A stretch of 64,000 nt of DNA from positions 1 through 64,000 of the forward strand of contig NC_017167.1 of NCBI RefSeq assembly GCF_000219875.1. Direction: 5' to 3'. Below the pieces are notes generated by a model that worked only from the letters and a program-made list of their open reading frames with translations, was not told the origin of the DNA and did no database searches. Both the position numbers and the translations under genes were made by a program. Below are positions 18,617-28,298 of the stretch, in pieces; position 1 is the stretch's first letter; each line of letters starts with the position of its first letter. This DNA comes from Alicyclobacillus acidocaldarius subsp. acidocaldarius Tc-4-1 (lineage in GTDB: Bacteria > Bacillota > Bacilli > Alicyclobacillales > Alicyclobacillaceae).

Positions 18617-19198
18617 ATGAGGATTGCCGTCATTGCGGTGCAGGGCGCGTTTCGGGAGCACATCGCGGCCTTGAGGTCGCTCGGGGTGGAGGCCTACGAG
18701 GCCAAGTGGGCGCGAGATCTCGAGGGCGCCGACGGCGTGATTATCCCGGGCGGTGAATCGACGGCCATCGGCAAGCTGATGCGGGAGTACGACATGCTGG
18801 AGCCCGTCCGCGAACTGGCTCGCGCGGGCAAACCCATCTATGGCACGTGCGCCGGGATGATTGTCCTCGCGAAGCGCATCGAGGGGGAGGACACCGTCCA
18901 CCTCGGGCTGATGGACGTGACCGTGCGCCGCAACTCGTTTGGGCGGCAGCGCGAGTCGTTTGAGGCCGAGATCGACATCCCGGCCATTGGCGCGCCCCCA
19001 TTTCCCGCCGTGTTCATTCGCGCGCCGCACATCGTGTCCGTGGGCGAGGGCGTGGAGGTCCTCGCGACGTACGAGGATCGCATCGTGGCCGTGCGGGAGG
19101 GTAATCTCCTCGCCACGTCGTTCCATCCGGAGCTCACGGACGACTACCGCCTGCACCAGTATTTCTTGAACATGGCGCAGGCGCCGGTGGCACATTGA
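18617..19198 (+). CDS. pdxT: Pyridoxal 5'-phosphate synthase glutaminase PdxT
   Basis: Glutamine amidotransferase that supplies ammonia to PdxS. The 193 residues include the oxyanion motif PGGESTAIG, the nucleophile cysteine in [10 protein letters not shown] near residue 77, and the His–Glu pair in [10 protein letters not shown] near 168–170. ATG 18617 follows GAGAGGAGG. The serS start comes 19 bases after the stop, so the three genes are probably co-transcribed. Confidence 0.97.
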   Translation: MRIAVIAVQGAFREHIAALRSLGVEAYEAKWARDLEGADGVIIPGGESTAIGKLMREYDMLEPVRELARAGKPIYGTCAGMIVLAKRIEGEDTVHLGLMDVTVRRNSFGRQRESFEAEIDIPAIGAPPFPAVFIRAPHIVSVGEGVEVLATYEDRIVAVREGNLLATSFHPELTDDYRLHQYFLNMAQAPVAH

Positions 19199-19217
19199 CT
19201 CGAGCGCGAGGTGTGAC

Positions 19218-20498
19218 ATGTTAGATATCCGAGCCATTCGGCAACAACCCGACGTGTTTAAAGCGAAGTTGAAGCGGAAGAAGGTCGATCCGGCCGAGAT
19301 CGACCGGCTGCTCGAGGCGGACGCCAAGTGGCGCGACGCGCTCGCCGAGGTGGAGCGCCTCAAAGCGCTGCGCAACCAGACGTCTGAGCAGATTGCGCGC
19401 AAGAAGCGGCAGGGGGAGGACGCGAGCGAGGACATCGCGCGGATGCGCGAAGTATCGGACCGGATTCAGGCGCTGGACGACGAGGTGCGCGAATGGGAGC
19501 GGCAGGTGCGGGATCTGCTGCTCGCGCTGCCGAACGTGCCGCACGACTCGGTGCCGGACGGCGAGTCGGAGGACGACAACCCGGTCATCAAGACGTGGGG
19601 AGAAATTCCACAGTTCTCCTTTGAGCCGAAGCCGCACTGGGAGATTGCGGAGGCGCTCGACATCGTCGACAGCGAGCGCGCCGTCAAGATCACCGGCAGC
19701 CGCTTCGTGCTGTACAAGGGTCTCGGCGCGCGGCTGGAGCGGGCGCTCGCCAACTTCATGCTCGACTTCCACGTGGAGCGGCACGGCTACACGGAGATGT
19801 TTCCGGCGTTCATCGCCAACGAGGAGAGTCTCATCGGCACGGGCAACCTGCCGAAGTTCGGCGACGAGATGTTCAAGATCGAGGGGCTGCCCTACTATCT
19901 CATCCCGACGGCCGAGGTGCCGCTCACGAACTACTACCGGGACGAGATTCTGTCCGCGGATCAACTGCCGGTCAAACTCGCGGGTTATTCTGCATGCTTC
20001 CGCTCGGAGGCCGGATCGGCCGGAAAGGACACGCGCGGGCTGATTCGGCTGCACCAGTTTCAGAAGGTAGAGCTCGTCAACTTGTGTCTGCCGGAGCAGT
20101 CGTACGAGGTCCTGGAACAGCTGACGCGCGAGGCGGAGGCCGTGCTCGAGGCGCTCGAGCTGCCGTACCGCCGCATCGAGATTTGCACGGGCGATCTTGG
20201 CGCGAAGGACGCGAAGAAGTACGACATCGAGGTCTGGCTGCCGGCGCAGAACCGGTACCGCGAGATTTCGAGCTGCACCAACTTTGAGGACTACCAGGCG
20301 CGGCGAGCCAATCTGCGCTTCCGGCGGGAGGAGCGAAGCAAGCCTGAATTCGTGCACACGCTGAACGGCTCGGGCCTCGCCATTGGGCGCACGGTGGCGG
20401 CCATCCTGGAGAACTACCAGCAGGAGGACGGATCGGTCCGGATTCCGCGCGCGCTCGTGCCGTACATGGGTGGGATCGAGCGGATTGCAAAGGGCTGA
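19218..20498 (+). CDS. serS: Seryl-tRNA synthetase
   Basis: Class II synthetase that charges tRNA-Ser. The 426 residues show the N-terminal long coiled-coil arm that grips the tRNA variable loop (about residues 30–100), motif 2 in [19 protein letters not shown] near 260, and motif 3 in [18 protein letters not shown] near 385. No T-box leader fits in the 19-base gap after pdxT; the pdxST–serS order is seen in several Bacillota. Start ATG 19218 has GCGAGGTGTG nearby. Confidence 0.97.
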   Translation: MLDIRAIRQQPDVFKAKLKRKKVDPAEIDRLLEADAKWRDALAEVERLKALRNQTSEQIARKKRQGEDASEDIARMREVSDRIQALDDEVREWERQVRDLLLALPNVPHDSVPDGESEDDNPVIKTWGEIPQFSFEPKPHWEIAEALDIVDSERAVKITGSRFVLYKGLGARLERALANFMLDFHVERHGYTEMFPAFIANEESLIGTGNLPKFGDEMFKIEGLPYYLIPTAEVPLTNYYRDEILSADQLPVKLAGYSACFRSEAGSAGKDTRGLIRLHQFQKVELVNLCLPEQSYEVLEQLTREAEAVLEALELPYRRIEICTGDLGAKDAKKYDIEVWLPAQNRYREISSCTNFEDYQARRANLRFRREERSKPEFVHTLNGSGLAIGRTVAAILENYQQEDGSVRIPRALVPYMGGIERIAKG

Positions 20499-20516
20499 GC
20501 CTGGGAGGAGTGTCGG

Positions 20517-20990
20517 GTGCGAATCTCCAACTTCCGCGTCCGGCTGTCCGCGGACGACCTGAATTCGATGATCGCCGAGTTCGCACCGGACGTCCCGCTG
20601 CGCATTCTCGCCATCCAGCCGGACGGCGTGCGCGGCCAGTTCAAGTTTCTGATGTGGAACATCGACTTCGCGGCGCGGCCGACGTGCAGCGCGGACAAGG
20701 GCGAGATTTCCATCGAGATTTCGGCGCGCAAGCTCGTGAACATCCCGCCGGCTCTCGTGCAGATGAGCCTGCAGGAGGCCATGAAGGATGCGCCGCAAGG
20801 CATCGAAGTCTTGCGCCAGAGCCTGCGGCTGAACGTCGCGAGCCTGCTCGAGCCGCTCGGCATCGCGCTCAAGCTGAACGAGTTCACGTGCACCGAGGGC
20901 GCGTTGGTCATCGATCTGGCCCGCGTCGAGATCGACATGAAGGGGCGCACTTCGGAACTCCGATCCATGTGGAAGCGACGGGGGGAGTAG
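20517..20990 (+). CDS. Hypothetical protein, 157 residues
   Basis: Family not recognised. GTG 20517 follows GGGAGGAG closely, 18 bases after the serS stop. The product is a soluble, beta-rich protein with alternating hydrophobic residues, for example FKFLMWNIDFAARP and GEISIEISARKL, then a helical LVQMSLQEAMKDA segment. No signal peptide is seen. The layout recalls proteins that bind lipids in a beta-groove, but that is only a guess. It sits eight bases ahead of the ABC-class ATPase gene, so the two may act together. Confidence 0.7.
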   Translation: MRISNFRVRLSADDLNSMIAEFAPDVPLRILAIQPDGVRGQFKFLMWNIDFAARPTCSADKGEISIEISARKLVNIPPALVQMSLQEAMKDAPQGIEVLRQSLRLNVASLLEPLGIALKLNEFTCTEGALVIDLARVEIDMKGRTSELRSMWKRRGE

Positions 20991-20997
20991 CGGCAAG

Positions 20998-22749
20998 TTG
21001 AATCGAGGCGTGCGTTCGGAAACCAGGCGCCAGCCCATGGAGGCGCTGCGGCGCCAATTGCAATCCATCGACGGGCGCGGGTACAAGGCGTACGAGGTCC
21101 TCGAGGGCGCGTACGCCTTCTCGTCGTTCACTCTCGCTATCGATCACGTCCAGGGCGATCCGTTCGCGGATCCGTCCAAGGTGCGGGTCCTTGTGACGCG
21201 GACCAAGACCGCCGTCGGGGACGCGTGGATCAACGCGCCGTGGCGCCGCATTCGCTGCGAGGACCTGCTTGCGCGGCGCGTGGACGAGGCGCTGCGCCGC
21301 CTGCCAGGTCGGGCGCGCGGCACCGGCAAGAGCGGGCTCATCGCCATCGACGCGCCGGGGCAGAAGGTGCTGGAGCGGACGGCGGTGCAGATTGGGCGGG
21401 ACGAGATCGTCATCTGCCTGTCGGTCGGTCTGCCAGCCGCCGGGCGGCGCGTGCTGGCGCGGGAAGCGGAGGCGATGCTCTTCGAGCAGATTCCCGCAGC
21501 TGTGGAGCGCGCCGTGTACGGCCTGCGCGAGGAGGAGATCCGGGCTGCGGTGGAACTGGCGGATCAGCAGCAGGCCGTGCGCCAGTATCTGCGCGATCAC
21601 GGCTTCGTGGCCTTCGTCGCCAACGGCGCCATCCTGCCGCGCGAGAGCGGCGTCAGCGACAAGCCGCTGCGCCGTGGCGCCGTTCCCTTTCAAAGCCCGC
21701 CCGAGCTCGAGATCTCCATCCCCGTGCCCCACCGCGCAGAGCCGCTTCGCGGCATGGGCATTCGCCGCGGCGTCACGCTCATCGTCGGCGGGGGCTTCCA
21801 CGGCAAGACGACGCTCCTCGAGGCGCTCGAGCACGGCGTCTACGATCACGTCGCGGGCGACGGGCGCGAGTTCGTCATCACCGACGCAGGAGCCGTGAAG
21901 ATTCGCGCCGAAGACGGGCGCAGCGTCGCCGACGTCGACATCTCGCCGCTCATCGGCACGCTTCCCCACGGGAAGAACACGGCGCGTTTCTCGACGGAGG
22001 ACGCGAGCGGGAGCACCTCGCAGGCGGCGAATTTCGTCGAGATGATGGAGGCGGGCGCCACAGCGTTTCTCATCGACGAGGACACGAGCGCAACGAACCT
22101 CCTCGTCCGCGACGCGCGCATGCAGGCGCTGGTGGCGAAATCGGGCGAGCCCATTACGCCCTACATCGACAAGGCGAGGCAGTTGTTTGACGAATACGGC
22201 ATCTCTACCGTGCTCGTCGTCGGAGGACTGGGCGATTACTTCGACATCGCCGATTGCGTCATCAAGATGGAGGCGTACGTGCCGCACGACGTCACCGCGG
22301 AAGCAAAGCGCATTGCGGCCGCCATGCCCACCGCTCGCCGACCCGAAGGCGGGGGCTCGTTCGGCGCCATCCGCCAGCGCGTGCCGCAGCCCGACAGCTT
22401 GAACAGCCAGCGTGGCCACAAGGCGAAGGTGGCGGCACGCGGGCGATATGCCATCCAGTATGGCGCCACGGACATCTCCCTGCACGCGCTGGAGCAGCTC
22501 GTCGACGACAGCCAAACGCGCGCCATCGCGGCGGCCCTGTTGTACATCGAGCGCAAAGGCTGGCTGGCAAAAGGGCTCACGGTCCGGGAGATCCTCGACG
22601 CCATGGAGGCGCAGTGGGATCAGCACGGCCTGAGTTCCATCTCGTTCCGCCAAGGCCATCCGGGCGATCTCGCCCGGCCACGCCGGTATGAACTCGCAGC
22701 CGCGCTGAATCGGCTGCGGACGCTGAGGTGTGAGCAGCGCGAGGGATGA
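20998..22749 (+). CDS. Predicted ABC-class ATPase (PF09818-like)
   Basis: Protein of 583 residues resembling the COG3044 family of stand-alone ABC-class ATPases, which lack membrane partners and have no settled function. Walker A is GGGFHGKTTLLEALE near residue 264. An ABC-like region follows with GSTSQAANFVEMMEAGATAFLIDEDTSATN, where SQAANFVEMME stands for the signature helix and FLIDED for Walker B. The start is TTG 20998 after GGGGGAG. It is probably co-transcribed with the preceding 157-residue gene and serS. Some homologues have been placed near RNA repair functions; nothing here tests that. Confidence 0.85.
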   Translation: MNRGVRSETRRQPMEALRRQLQSIDGRGYKAYEVLEGAYAFSSFTLAIDHVQGDPFADPSKVRVLVTRTKTAVGDAWINAPWRRIRCEDLLARRVDEALRRLPGRARGTGKSGLIAIDAPGQKVLERTAVQIGRDEIVICLSVGLPAAGRRVLAREAEAMLFEQIPAAVERAVYGLREEEIRAAVELADQQQAVRQYLRDHGFVAFVANGAILPRESGVSDKPLRRGAVPFQSPPELEISIPVPHRAEPLRGMGIRRGVTLIVGGGFHGKTTLLEALEHGVYDHVAGDGREFVITDAGAVKIRAEDGRSVADVDISPLIGTLPHGKNTARFSTEDASGSTSQAANFVEMMEAGATAFLIDEDTSATNLLVRDARMQALVAKSGEPITPYIDKARQLFDEYGISTVLVVGGLGDYFDIADCVIKMEAYVPHDVTAEAKRIAAAMPTARRPEGGGSFGAIRQRVPQPDSLNSQRGHKAKVAARGRYAIQYGATDISLHALEQLVDDSQTRAIAAALLYIERKGWLAKGLTVREILDAMEAQWDQHGLSSISFRQGHPGDLARPRRYELAAALNRLRTLRCEQREG

Positions 22750-22799
22750 CGGATGGGTTTTGACCGGGGCGCCGGACCCAAGGCGAGTGTGAATTTCCT

Positions 22800-22829
22800 T
22801 TGCCGACGCGCCCCGCGCTGGGGTATAAT
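22800..22829 (+). promoter_or_regulatory. Promoter of tRNA-Arg
   Basis: TTGCCG at 22800–22805 (four of six), an 18-base spacer and a perfect TATAAT at 22824–22829 sit about 20 bases before the tRNA. Confidence 0.7.
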
Positions 22830-22849
22830 AATGGCGCGATTCCGCATGT

Positions 22850-22928
22850 GCACCCGTAGCTCAGTAGGATAGAGCGGTGGTTTCCTAAACCGCGTCTTGC
22901 GCAGGTTCGAGTCCTGCCGGGTGCGCCA
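22850..22928 (+). tRNA. tRNA-Arg (anticodon CCU)
   Basis: The acceptor GCACCCG pairs with CGGGTGC, the D arm is GCTC/GAGC, the anticodon stem GTGGT/ACCGC holds a loop TTCCTAA giving anticodon CCT, and the T arm is GCAGG-TTCGAGT-CCTGC. The CCA end is encoded. It decodes AGG. It has its own promoter and terminator and lies just before a block of insertion elements. I looked for a duplicated tRNA 3' end further right and saw none, so no integrated island can be claimed from this. Confidence 0.95.
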
Positions 22929-22938
22929 GAAAGTCCGT

Positions 22939-22971
22939 AACGGCGAGGGATCTAGACCCTCGCCGTTTTAC
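22939..22971 (+). terminator. Terminator of tRNA-Arg
   Basis: AACGGCGAGGG (22939–22949) pairs perfectly over 11 bases with CCCTCGCCGTT (22957–22967) around a seven-base loop, followed by TTTAC. A strong intrinsic terminator. Confidence 0.85.
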
Positions 22972-23067
22972 TTCAGTCGTCGCCTTCTGCCCTCTTTCTG
23001 CAACAACATCACATGCATGAGCACGGGATTATGGAATCGTCTCTAAAGGAGGAAGTCGGACGGTACG

Positions 23068-23196
23068 CTATGCTTGAAAGGCCCGAGACATCTCGACAAT
23101 CTCCGCCTGATTTCCGAAGGTGGGAAAGGCCACGCCATCGACTATGATCCACACGTCCCATCGGTTACGAGGAGAGTTGGTCCTTCTGAATGCCAT
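23068..23196 (-). CDS. Possible small protein or gene fragment, 42 residues
   Basis: A minus-strand frame from ATG 23196 to TAG at 23068 reads MAFRRTNSPRNRW then DVWIIVDGVAFPTFG and NQAEIVEMSRAFQA. The alternating hydrophobic strand and amphipathic helix look like real protein, but no ribosome binding site is evident and no family is recognised. It may be the tail of an older gene, as the neighbouring sequence is disrupted. Apart from this frame and the disrupted gene to its right, the 22972–23365 stretch shows nothing. Confidence 0.35.
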   Translation of the reverse strand: MAFRRTNSPRNRWDVWIIVDGVAFPTFGNQAEIVEMSRAFQA

Positions 23197-23450
23197 AAAA
23201 TCGGTGGATCAAAACGGCTCGGAGCTTCCTAGTGTTCTGCTTGCATGGAATCAGGTGGAGGAATCCTCTAATGCACGGAGAGGATGAGAGTGATGGACTG
23301 AGAACCGACTCGAATGACCACGCGCCAGTTGCCTGGGGAAGTGTGTGTGCCAACTCGCCAACGCCACGTGAGCGTCAAATAGCGCACACCTAGTCTCGGG
23401 TTCTGTTCTGCGAGATGATCCCTCTAGAATCCATTGACGGAGGGATCACC

Positions 23451-23795
23451 GTGACGAAGGCCGAACTCGAAAAACTTCGCGAGCTTTGGCGTGCCCGTGT
23501 AGCGGACTTCCGGGCCAGCGGGTTAACGGGCGCAGCCTGGTGCGCCGCGCATCAGGTTAAGGAACACCAACTGTGGTATTGGGTCAGCAAGTTGAAGACA
23601 GAAGGCCACTATGGTGATCATCAACATGGCGATACGGATCCGCGTTTCATCCCCGTGCGTGTGGGCGAACCTTCCGCTGAGGGGTCAGACAAGCCGCTGT
23701 CTGTCCGTGTAGGTCCTGTTGTCATCGAGGTCACGCCTGGTTACGACACTGAACTACTGCGCGATGTGGTGCGCACCCTGGCCTCGCTATGCTGA
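23451..23795 (+). CDS. tnpA: IS66 family accessory protein TnpA
   Basis: First gene of the IS66 element, 114 residues. The N-terminal helix-turn-helix reads ELEKLRELWRARVADFRASGLTGAAWCAAH and leads to QLWYWVSKLK, as in IS66 TnpA proteins. GTG 23451 lies seven bases after GGAGGG. The stop overlaps the start of tnpB by seven bases, consistent with translational coupling. Its role in transposition is not well defined; it probably binds DNA. Confidence 0.88.
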   Translation: MTKAELEKLRELWRARVADFRASGLTGAAWCAAHQVKEHQLWYWVSKLKTEGHYGDHQHGDTDPRFIPVRVGEPSAEGSDKPLSVRVGPVVIEVTPGYDTELLRDVVRTLASLC

Positions 23796-24155
23796 ACATC
23801 GGTGCTGGACCGGGGGAATTGCGTGTGTACCTGGCCTGCGGCAGCACGGACATGCGCAAGTCTATCGACGGCTTGGCGGCGCTCGTGCAGGAGTCCTTTC
23901 ACCTGGACCCATTTTCCTCTGCGGTCTTCGTGTTTTGTAACCGAAAGCGTGACAAACTGAAAATCCTGTACTGGGAGCACAACGGCTTCTGGCTGTATTA
24001 TCGGCGGCTGGAGCGGGGGGCGCTTTCCATGGCCAGACACCAGCGACGGCAAGACCCTCGTCATCACTCGCCGGGAGCTGAACTGGCTGTTGGACGGACT
24101 GCCGTTGAACCAACCGAAGGCACACCGGAGGGTTACCGCGAAAAAAGTGGTGTGA
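23789..24155 (+). pseudogene. tnpB: IS66 family TnpB (IS66 Orf2), frameshifted
   Basis: The first 75 codons match IS66 Orf2 (GELRVYLACGSTDMRKSIDGL, FVFCNRKRDKLKILYWEHNG). After RRLERG the frame departs from the family. Reading one base back from 24015–24020 restores RFPWPDTSDGKTLVITRRELNWLL and a stop at 24155. The cause is a run of six G where five would keep the frame. This is a single-base slip in a homopolymer, either a real inactivating change, a site of ribosomal or polymerase slippage, or a sequencing error. Without the fix the frame runs to 24220 with unrelated residues. Confidence 0.85.
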
Positions 24156-24198
24156 GACCGATAAACACAGAAGGGTCTGTCAAGGGATTTCGGCAGGT

Positions 24199-25806
24199 GT
24201 GTCGAAATTCTTGTGCATGATGAACACGACGACGGACACCCTCAACCAACTGGAAACCCTGCAGGCACGCTGCGAAGCGCAAGAGAAGGAAATCGCGGAG
24301 CTAAAGAAGCAGGTGAAACTCCTGCTGGAACAGCTTCGTCTGGCCCGCCATCGACAATTCGGGAAGTCCAGCGAACGCACGACGGACGACCAATTGCGCT
24401 TGGACCTGGTGTTCAACGAGGCTGAGGCGGAGGCACAGCCTGAGGAAGAAGAACCTACCTTCGAGATGGTGACGTACCAGCGACGCAAGAAGCAGCCTGG
24501 ACAACGGGACGCCATGCTTGCCGATCTTCCAGTGGAGCGGGTGGAGTACCGTCTGTCGGAAGAAGAACGGATCTGTCCGTGTTGCGGCGATGTCATGAGC
24601 GAGGCGGGTGTCGAGATCCGTCGCGAGCTCATCCACATCCCGGCGCAGACGAAGGTACGCGAACATGTCCAGCAACAATATGCATGCCGGACGTGTGACC
24701 AGCAGGGGACGGAAACGCCTATGGTCAAGGCGCAGATGCCCAAGCCACCCATTCCGGGCAGCCTGGCGTCCGCCTCGATGCTGGCGTATGTGATAGACAA
24801 GAAATACGTGGACGGTTTGCCGCTGTTCCGTCTGGAGCAGCAGTTTGCCCGGCAAGGCCTGCAGTTAACACGTCAGACCTTGGCGAACTGGGTGGTGTTG
24901 GGGACGACGCGGTGGCTCGAACTCATGTACAACCGGTTGCACGAGGAACTTCTGAAGCGCCGGTACCTCCATGCGGATGAGACAACGCTGCAGGTTCTGC
25001 ATGAGCCGGGGCGATCGGCTGAAACAACCTCGTACATGTGGTTGTACCGAAGCGGTCAGGATGGGCCAGCGATTGTCCTGTTCGACTACCAGGAGACCCG
25101 TTCGAAGGAGCACCCAAGGCGATTTCTCGAGGGATTCGGGGGCTACCTGCACGTGGACGGGTACAGCGGGTACCACGACATTCCGGGTGTCAAGCTGGTC
25201 GGGTGTTGGGCACACGCCAGACGTAAGTTTCACGAGGCACACACCGCGCTCCCGGCAGAGGAGCGAAAGAAACCGACAGCGGCCAGGATAGGATTGGAAT
25301 ACTGCAATCGCTTATTTAAGATTGAACGCGCACTGAAGGACATGGATCCAGAACAACGTCACGCACAGCGGCAGAAGTTAAGTCGGCCGGTGCTGGACGA
25401 GTTGTGGCATGGCTCCGGGCGCAGAGCGAACAGGTACTGCCCAAGAGTACCTTGGGGGCAGGCGGTTTCGTATTGCCTCAACCAATGGCCGAAGCTGACG
25501 GTGTTCCTGGAGGACGGGCATCTGGAGTTGGACAACAATCGGAGCGAGCGGTCCATCAAGCGGTTCGTGATCGGCCGGAAGAATTTCTTGTTCGCGAACA
25601 CGCCACGGGGTGCGAGGGCCAGCGCCATCGCGTACAGTCTGGTAGAGACGGCCAAGGAGAACGGCTTGGACCCGTACTTGTACCTGGAGTACCTGTTCGA
25701 ACGGCTACCCAACATCCAGACTGACGACCAGACGGCGATGAACGACTTGCTGCCGTGGTCCGACCACCTGCCAGACGGCATCCGCAGACGGACGAAAAAA
25801 GCATAG
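24199..25806 (+). CDS. tnpC: IS66 family transposase TnpC
   Basis: DDE transposase of the IS66 element, up to 535 residues (ATG codons at 24217 and 24220 are likely alternatives to GTG 24199). It has an N-terminal coiled coil ([21 protein letters not shown]), a zinc-binding IS66 domain with [11 protein letters not shown], and the catalytic core: first Asp in [10 protein letters not shown], second Asp in [13 protein letters not shown], and Glu in [18 protein letters not shown]. No break is visible. It could still work if TnpB is supplied by another copy. Confidence 0.95.
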   Translation: MSKFLCMMNTTTDTLNQLETLQARCEAQEKEIAELKKQVKLLLEQLRLARHRQFGKSSERTTDDQLRLDLVFNEAEAEAQPEEEEPTFEMVTYQRRKKQPGQRDAMLADLPVERVEYRLSEEERICPCCGDVMSEAGVEIRRELIHIPAQTKVREHVQQQYACRTCDQQGTETPMVKAQMPKPPIPGSLASASMLAYVIDKKYVDGLPLFRLEQQFARQGLQLTRQTLANWVVLGTTRWLELMYNRLHEELLKRRYLHADETTLQVLHEPGRSAETTSYMWLYRSGQDGPAIVLFDYQETRSKEHPRRFLEGFGGYLHVDGYSGYHDIPGVKLVGCWAHARRKFHEAHTALPAEERKKPTAARIGLEYCNRLFKIERALKDMDPEQRHAQRQKLSRPVLDELWHGSGRRANRYCPRVPWGQAVSYCLNQWPKLTVFLEDGHLELDNNRSERSIKRFVIGRKNFLFANTPRGARASAIAYSLVETAKENGLDPYLYLEYLFERLPNIQTDDQTAMNDLLPWSDHLPDGIRRRTKKA

Positions 25807-25818
25807 TATGCACAACTG

Positions 25819-25843
25819 CCCCGCCGGCTTCCCGGCGGGGTTT
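25819..25843 (+). terminator. Terminator of the IS66 operon
   Basis: CCCCGCCGG (25819–25827) pairs perfectly with CCGGCGGGG (25832–25840) around CTTC, followed by TTT. It lies 12 bases after the tnpC stop, inside the element. Confidence 0.85.
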
Positions 25844-26505
25844 GTCGTCATGTACGACTTTGATGCAGCGATGGCGGGAATGCAAGGTGGGCGGGATTTG
25901 ACGCTCACAACGCCACGTAATTTTTCCAGACGCGTCAGCCGTCTTCGGCTCAAGCCCCTGAGCGTGACTTGGCCCGGTCTTATAATCCACTTCAATGGTT
26001 CCCGTTGCTCCGGGCGAAGTGTGGATGGTCACGTAGGCGTATTCACCAGGATAGACGCTGAGACGTTGTGACACCACGGTGATAGCGTTAAAGGAGGGGC
26101 CGGACCTCGCGCTAAAGACGTGTTTCAAATCCTTTCCGTCCGCGAGCGTCTTCGTTAGGTAGGACGTCGACTTTGCCATTACGCGAGTCGGTGCAATCTC
26201 ACTTGCAGAGACCAAATCCGCGGTGGTAAGTGACAAACTTAACATCGTCCAAAAAGTCAGAATCATCAAGCGTCATAAGCCTTTCATAAATCGGTCACCT
26301 CCGACTCGTGAATGAAAAAAATTCAACTGAGAGATAAGACCCACATTTCGCGCCGAGCGACAGAAACTTAGCTGGAAACTCGAGCGAGGTAGCCATCTGA
26401 GCGTCCGACGACTGTGGGGCTGGAAGGGTGTAGGATATCGAAAGCGCGATCTTTTTGAGAAATGTTCAGTTTTGGAAACCCTGTGCACACGGCCCCAAAC
26501 GTTGA

Positions 26506-28206
26506 TCAAGCCGTCTTTTGCGCTTCCGTGTAGATGCTCAGGTCCATGTTCAGCAGCTTAAGAACCCTCATGATCTGAGGATTATGAGGCGTTGCAGGTA
26601 CTCGCTGCCACGTGTCGCCGACCTGCATGTGCACGGTCGTCATTCCATCCAGCATCTCGAGGATGGCCAACCCTGTTGGACGAAAACTCTTTCGTTTGCC
26701 TGGCAGCATGAGCGGTTCCGTTTCCCGTTTCATCTTCTCTCGGATGAGATATTCCAATACACTATACAAGAGTAGGGATAACAGCATGACGAAACCGAAC
26801 GCTTTCACCCGTGTCGGCTTATGCAGGTAGATGGGACCCACGTGATACGGGCTTTTCAGATATCGAAAACGCGCCTCCACCTCGTGTTGTTCCTTATACA
26901 GGCGGAGGATCTGTTCATCTGACACACGCTGATCATCGCGGATGTCGGTGATGAGCACAAACGTCGCTTCCTTCTCTCGCCACTGCTGAACCCGCTCCTC
27001 AGAAGGCGGTAAGATCTCCACTTCCACACGGTACTGTGTATGCACCGGCGGTGGCGGGTCATCTTTGCGCGGGCGACCGCGGCGCGCGCGTTTTTCCTGC
27101 ACCTGCTCGGCACATATGCGGGCGGAGATGGGATGCAAAGTGGCACGGTGTTCGTGCATGAAGGTCTGCATGGCCATCTGTGCATCTTGTTCACAACTGT
27201 AGACGTTTTGGTTCATCGCCTTGGCCGCTTTCTCCAGCGCAGCCTTCTCACGCTTGAGCACCTCTTCGAGCTTGCGCTCCTTCCGGGTATCCAGGCTGGA
27301 GGAGCGCACCACCACGAATCGATACGTTCGCCCGTACAGCGTGCGACGGAAGGCCTGGATCCTGTAATGGGCGCTGTCTTCCGCCTCAGCGAGCCGACCG
27401 ACTTCTTTCCAGCTGTTTTCTTTCTCCCATGCCGCTCTCTTCAGGTCCTCGGACAGCTTATACGTCCCCGGCAGTCGTGAGATGAAATGGATGTCTTCCT
27501 CCGCCAAAAGCTCAAGGTTGTCCTTCGTCACCAACGCCGCGTCCGCGACGTAGACGCTTCTCTTTCGCGTCTCCTCATCGAGCTGGCTCAGGAGTTGCTG
27601 GATGTTCTCGAAATTCCATGTGTGATCGTCCAAGTTCCCAGGGTTGACGTTCGCGCATAGCCCCAGACCATGGACGGTGCAAAGTCCAAACACAATTTGC
27701 TTGAGATCAGGCCGGTGGTCCTTGGAGAATCCCCGGTCAATGCGAAACGCTGTTTGGTCCAGGTACTCGCCTGTCACAGAGAGCGACGTGGTATCCGCAT
27801 GGATGGGGATGAGTTCGTTGGAATCGCTGAGCACCCGGAGTCTGCGTAGCGTGTGTAGGGCGATACGCGCGTATAATGCCTCGAGACCTGCGTCGTACAA
27901 GGCATCCAGAGCCCGGGCCAAAGCGTCATCATGGAGATCGTCTGCGGAGACGCCGTTTCCAAGCAGGACTTCCACATCCCGTTGCGCGTAGAACTCCTCC
28001 ACTCGGTAGAGGGCTTCGCGGTTCGTGCCGATATGAACTAGCAACGCCTTGGTACGCAACCCGATGGACAGTTTGCTATCCGGACGTGGCACGAACTCGT
28101 CGATGATCTCTACCCACTTCAATTCGTCGATCAGTCTGGCTAAAACGGGCGCAGGCCCCATGACATACGAGCGAACTGGACCGAACAACTGGAAAGCCTC
28201 CCGCAC
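26506..28206 (-). CDS. IS1634-family transposase
   Basis: DDE transposase of 566 residues, close in layout to the IS1634 group of IS4-like transposases with an N-terminal DUF4277-type region (VLARLIDELKWVEIIDEFVP). The catalytic triad is visible as Asp138 in PIHADTTSLS, Asp222 in VYVADAALVTKDN, and Glu444 in the Y–Q–E–K segment YKEQHEVEARFRYLK. A hydrophobic C-terminal stretch (GFVMLLSLLLYSVLEYLI) follows. The frame shows no interruption. Start is the GTG-type codon at 28206. The element lies upstream of the split secreted-protein gene. Confidence 0.92.
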   Translation of the reverse strand: MREAFQLFGPVRSYVMGPAPVLARLIDELKWVEIIDEFVPRPDSKLSIGLRTKALLVHIGTNREALYRVEEFYAQRDVEVLLGNGVSADDLHDDALARALDALYDAGLEALYARIALHTLRRLRVLSDSNELIPIHADTTSLSVTGEYLDQTAFRIDRGFSKDHRPDLKQIVFGLCTVHGLGLCANVNPGNLDDHTWNFENIQQLLSQLDEETRKRSVYVADAALVTKDNLELLAEEDIHFISRLPGTYKLSEDLKRAAWEKENSWKEVGRLAEAEDSAHYRIQAFRRTLYGRTYRFVVVRSSSLDTRKERKLEEVLKREKAALEKAAKAMNQNVYSCEQDAQMAMQTFMHEHRATLHPISARICAEQVQEKRARRGRPRKDDPPPPVHTQYRVEVEILPPSEERVQQWREKEATFVLITDIRDDQRVSDEQILRLYKEQHEVEARFRYLKSPYHVGPIYLHKPTRVKAFGFVMLLSLLLYSVLEYLIREKMKRETEPLMLPGKRKSFRPTGLAILEMLDGMTTVHMQVGDTWQRVPATPHNPQIMRVLKLLNMDLSIYTEAQKTA

Positions 28207-28298
28207 GAAGATACGACGGGCTATCCAATTCCACGTGTGGAATCAAAATTCCTGTCGAAAATGAACACAAGCCCAAAAAACGGGCGCGAAATAATGGG

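Larger units (their letters stand above)
23366..25908 (+). mobile_element. IS66-family insertion sequence, complete ends
   Basis: The left end GTGAGCGTCAAATAGCGCACACC (23366–23388) matches the reverse complement of the right end (25886–25908) at 20 of 23 positions. The flanks carry an exact 8-base duplication AACGCCAC at 23358–23365 and 25909–25916, the size expected for IS66. Inside are tnpA, tnpB and tnpC in order with overlapping or short gaps. tnpB is frameshifted, so the copy may be unable to move on its own. The element is 2543 bases long and interrupts a minus-strand gene. Confidence 0.95.
23268..26269 (-). pseudogene. Secreted beta-domain protein gene split by IS66 and frameshifted
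   Basis: The 5' part (26269 down to 25917) encodes a signal peptide ending near SLTTADLVSAS and a domain with YPGEYAYVTIHTSPGATG and EVDYKTGPSHAQGLEPK, ending GKITW. The 3' part, left of the IS66 element, continues RWRVGT and, in another frame, PGNWRVVIRVGSQSI then TLILSVH and a stop at 23268. Removing the element and one copy of its 8-base duplication rejoins them. Two bases appear lost in a CA run near 23340, so the frame is broken even without the IS. This PG-x-W-type Ig-like domain occurs in secreted Bacillota proteins; function unknown. Confidence 0.75.

Noticed and set aside
20908-22659. A 583-codon frame opposite the ABC-class ATPase gene
   Set aside because: It mirrors the real gene almost exactly and shows no family motif.
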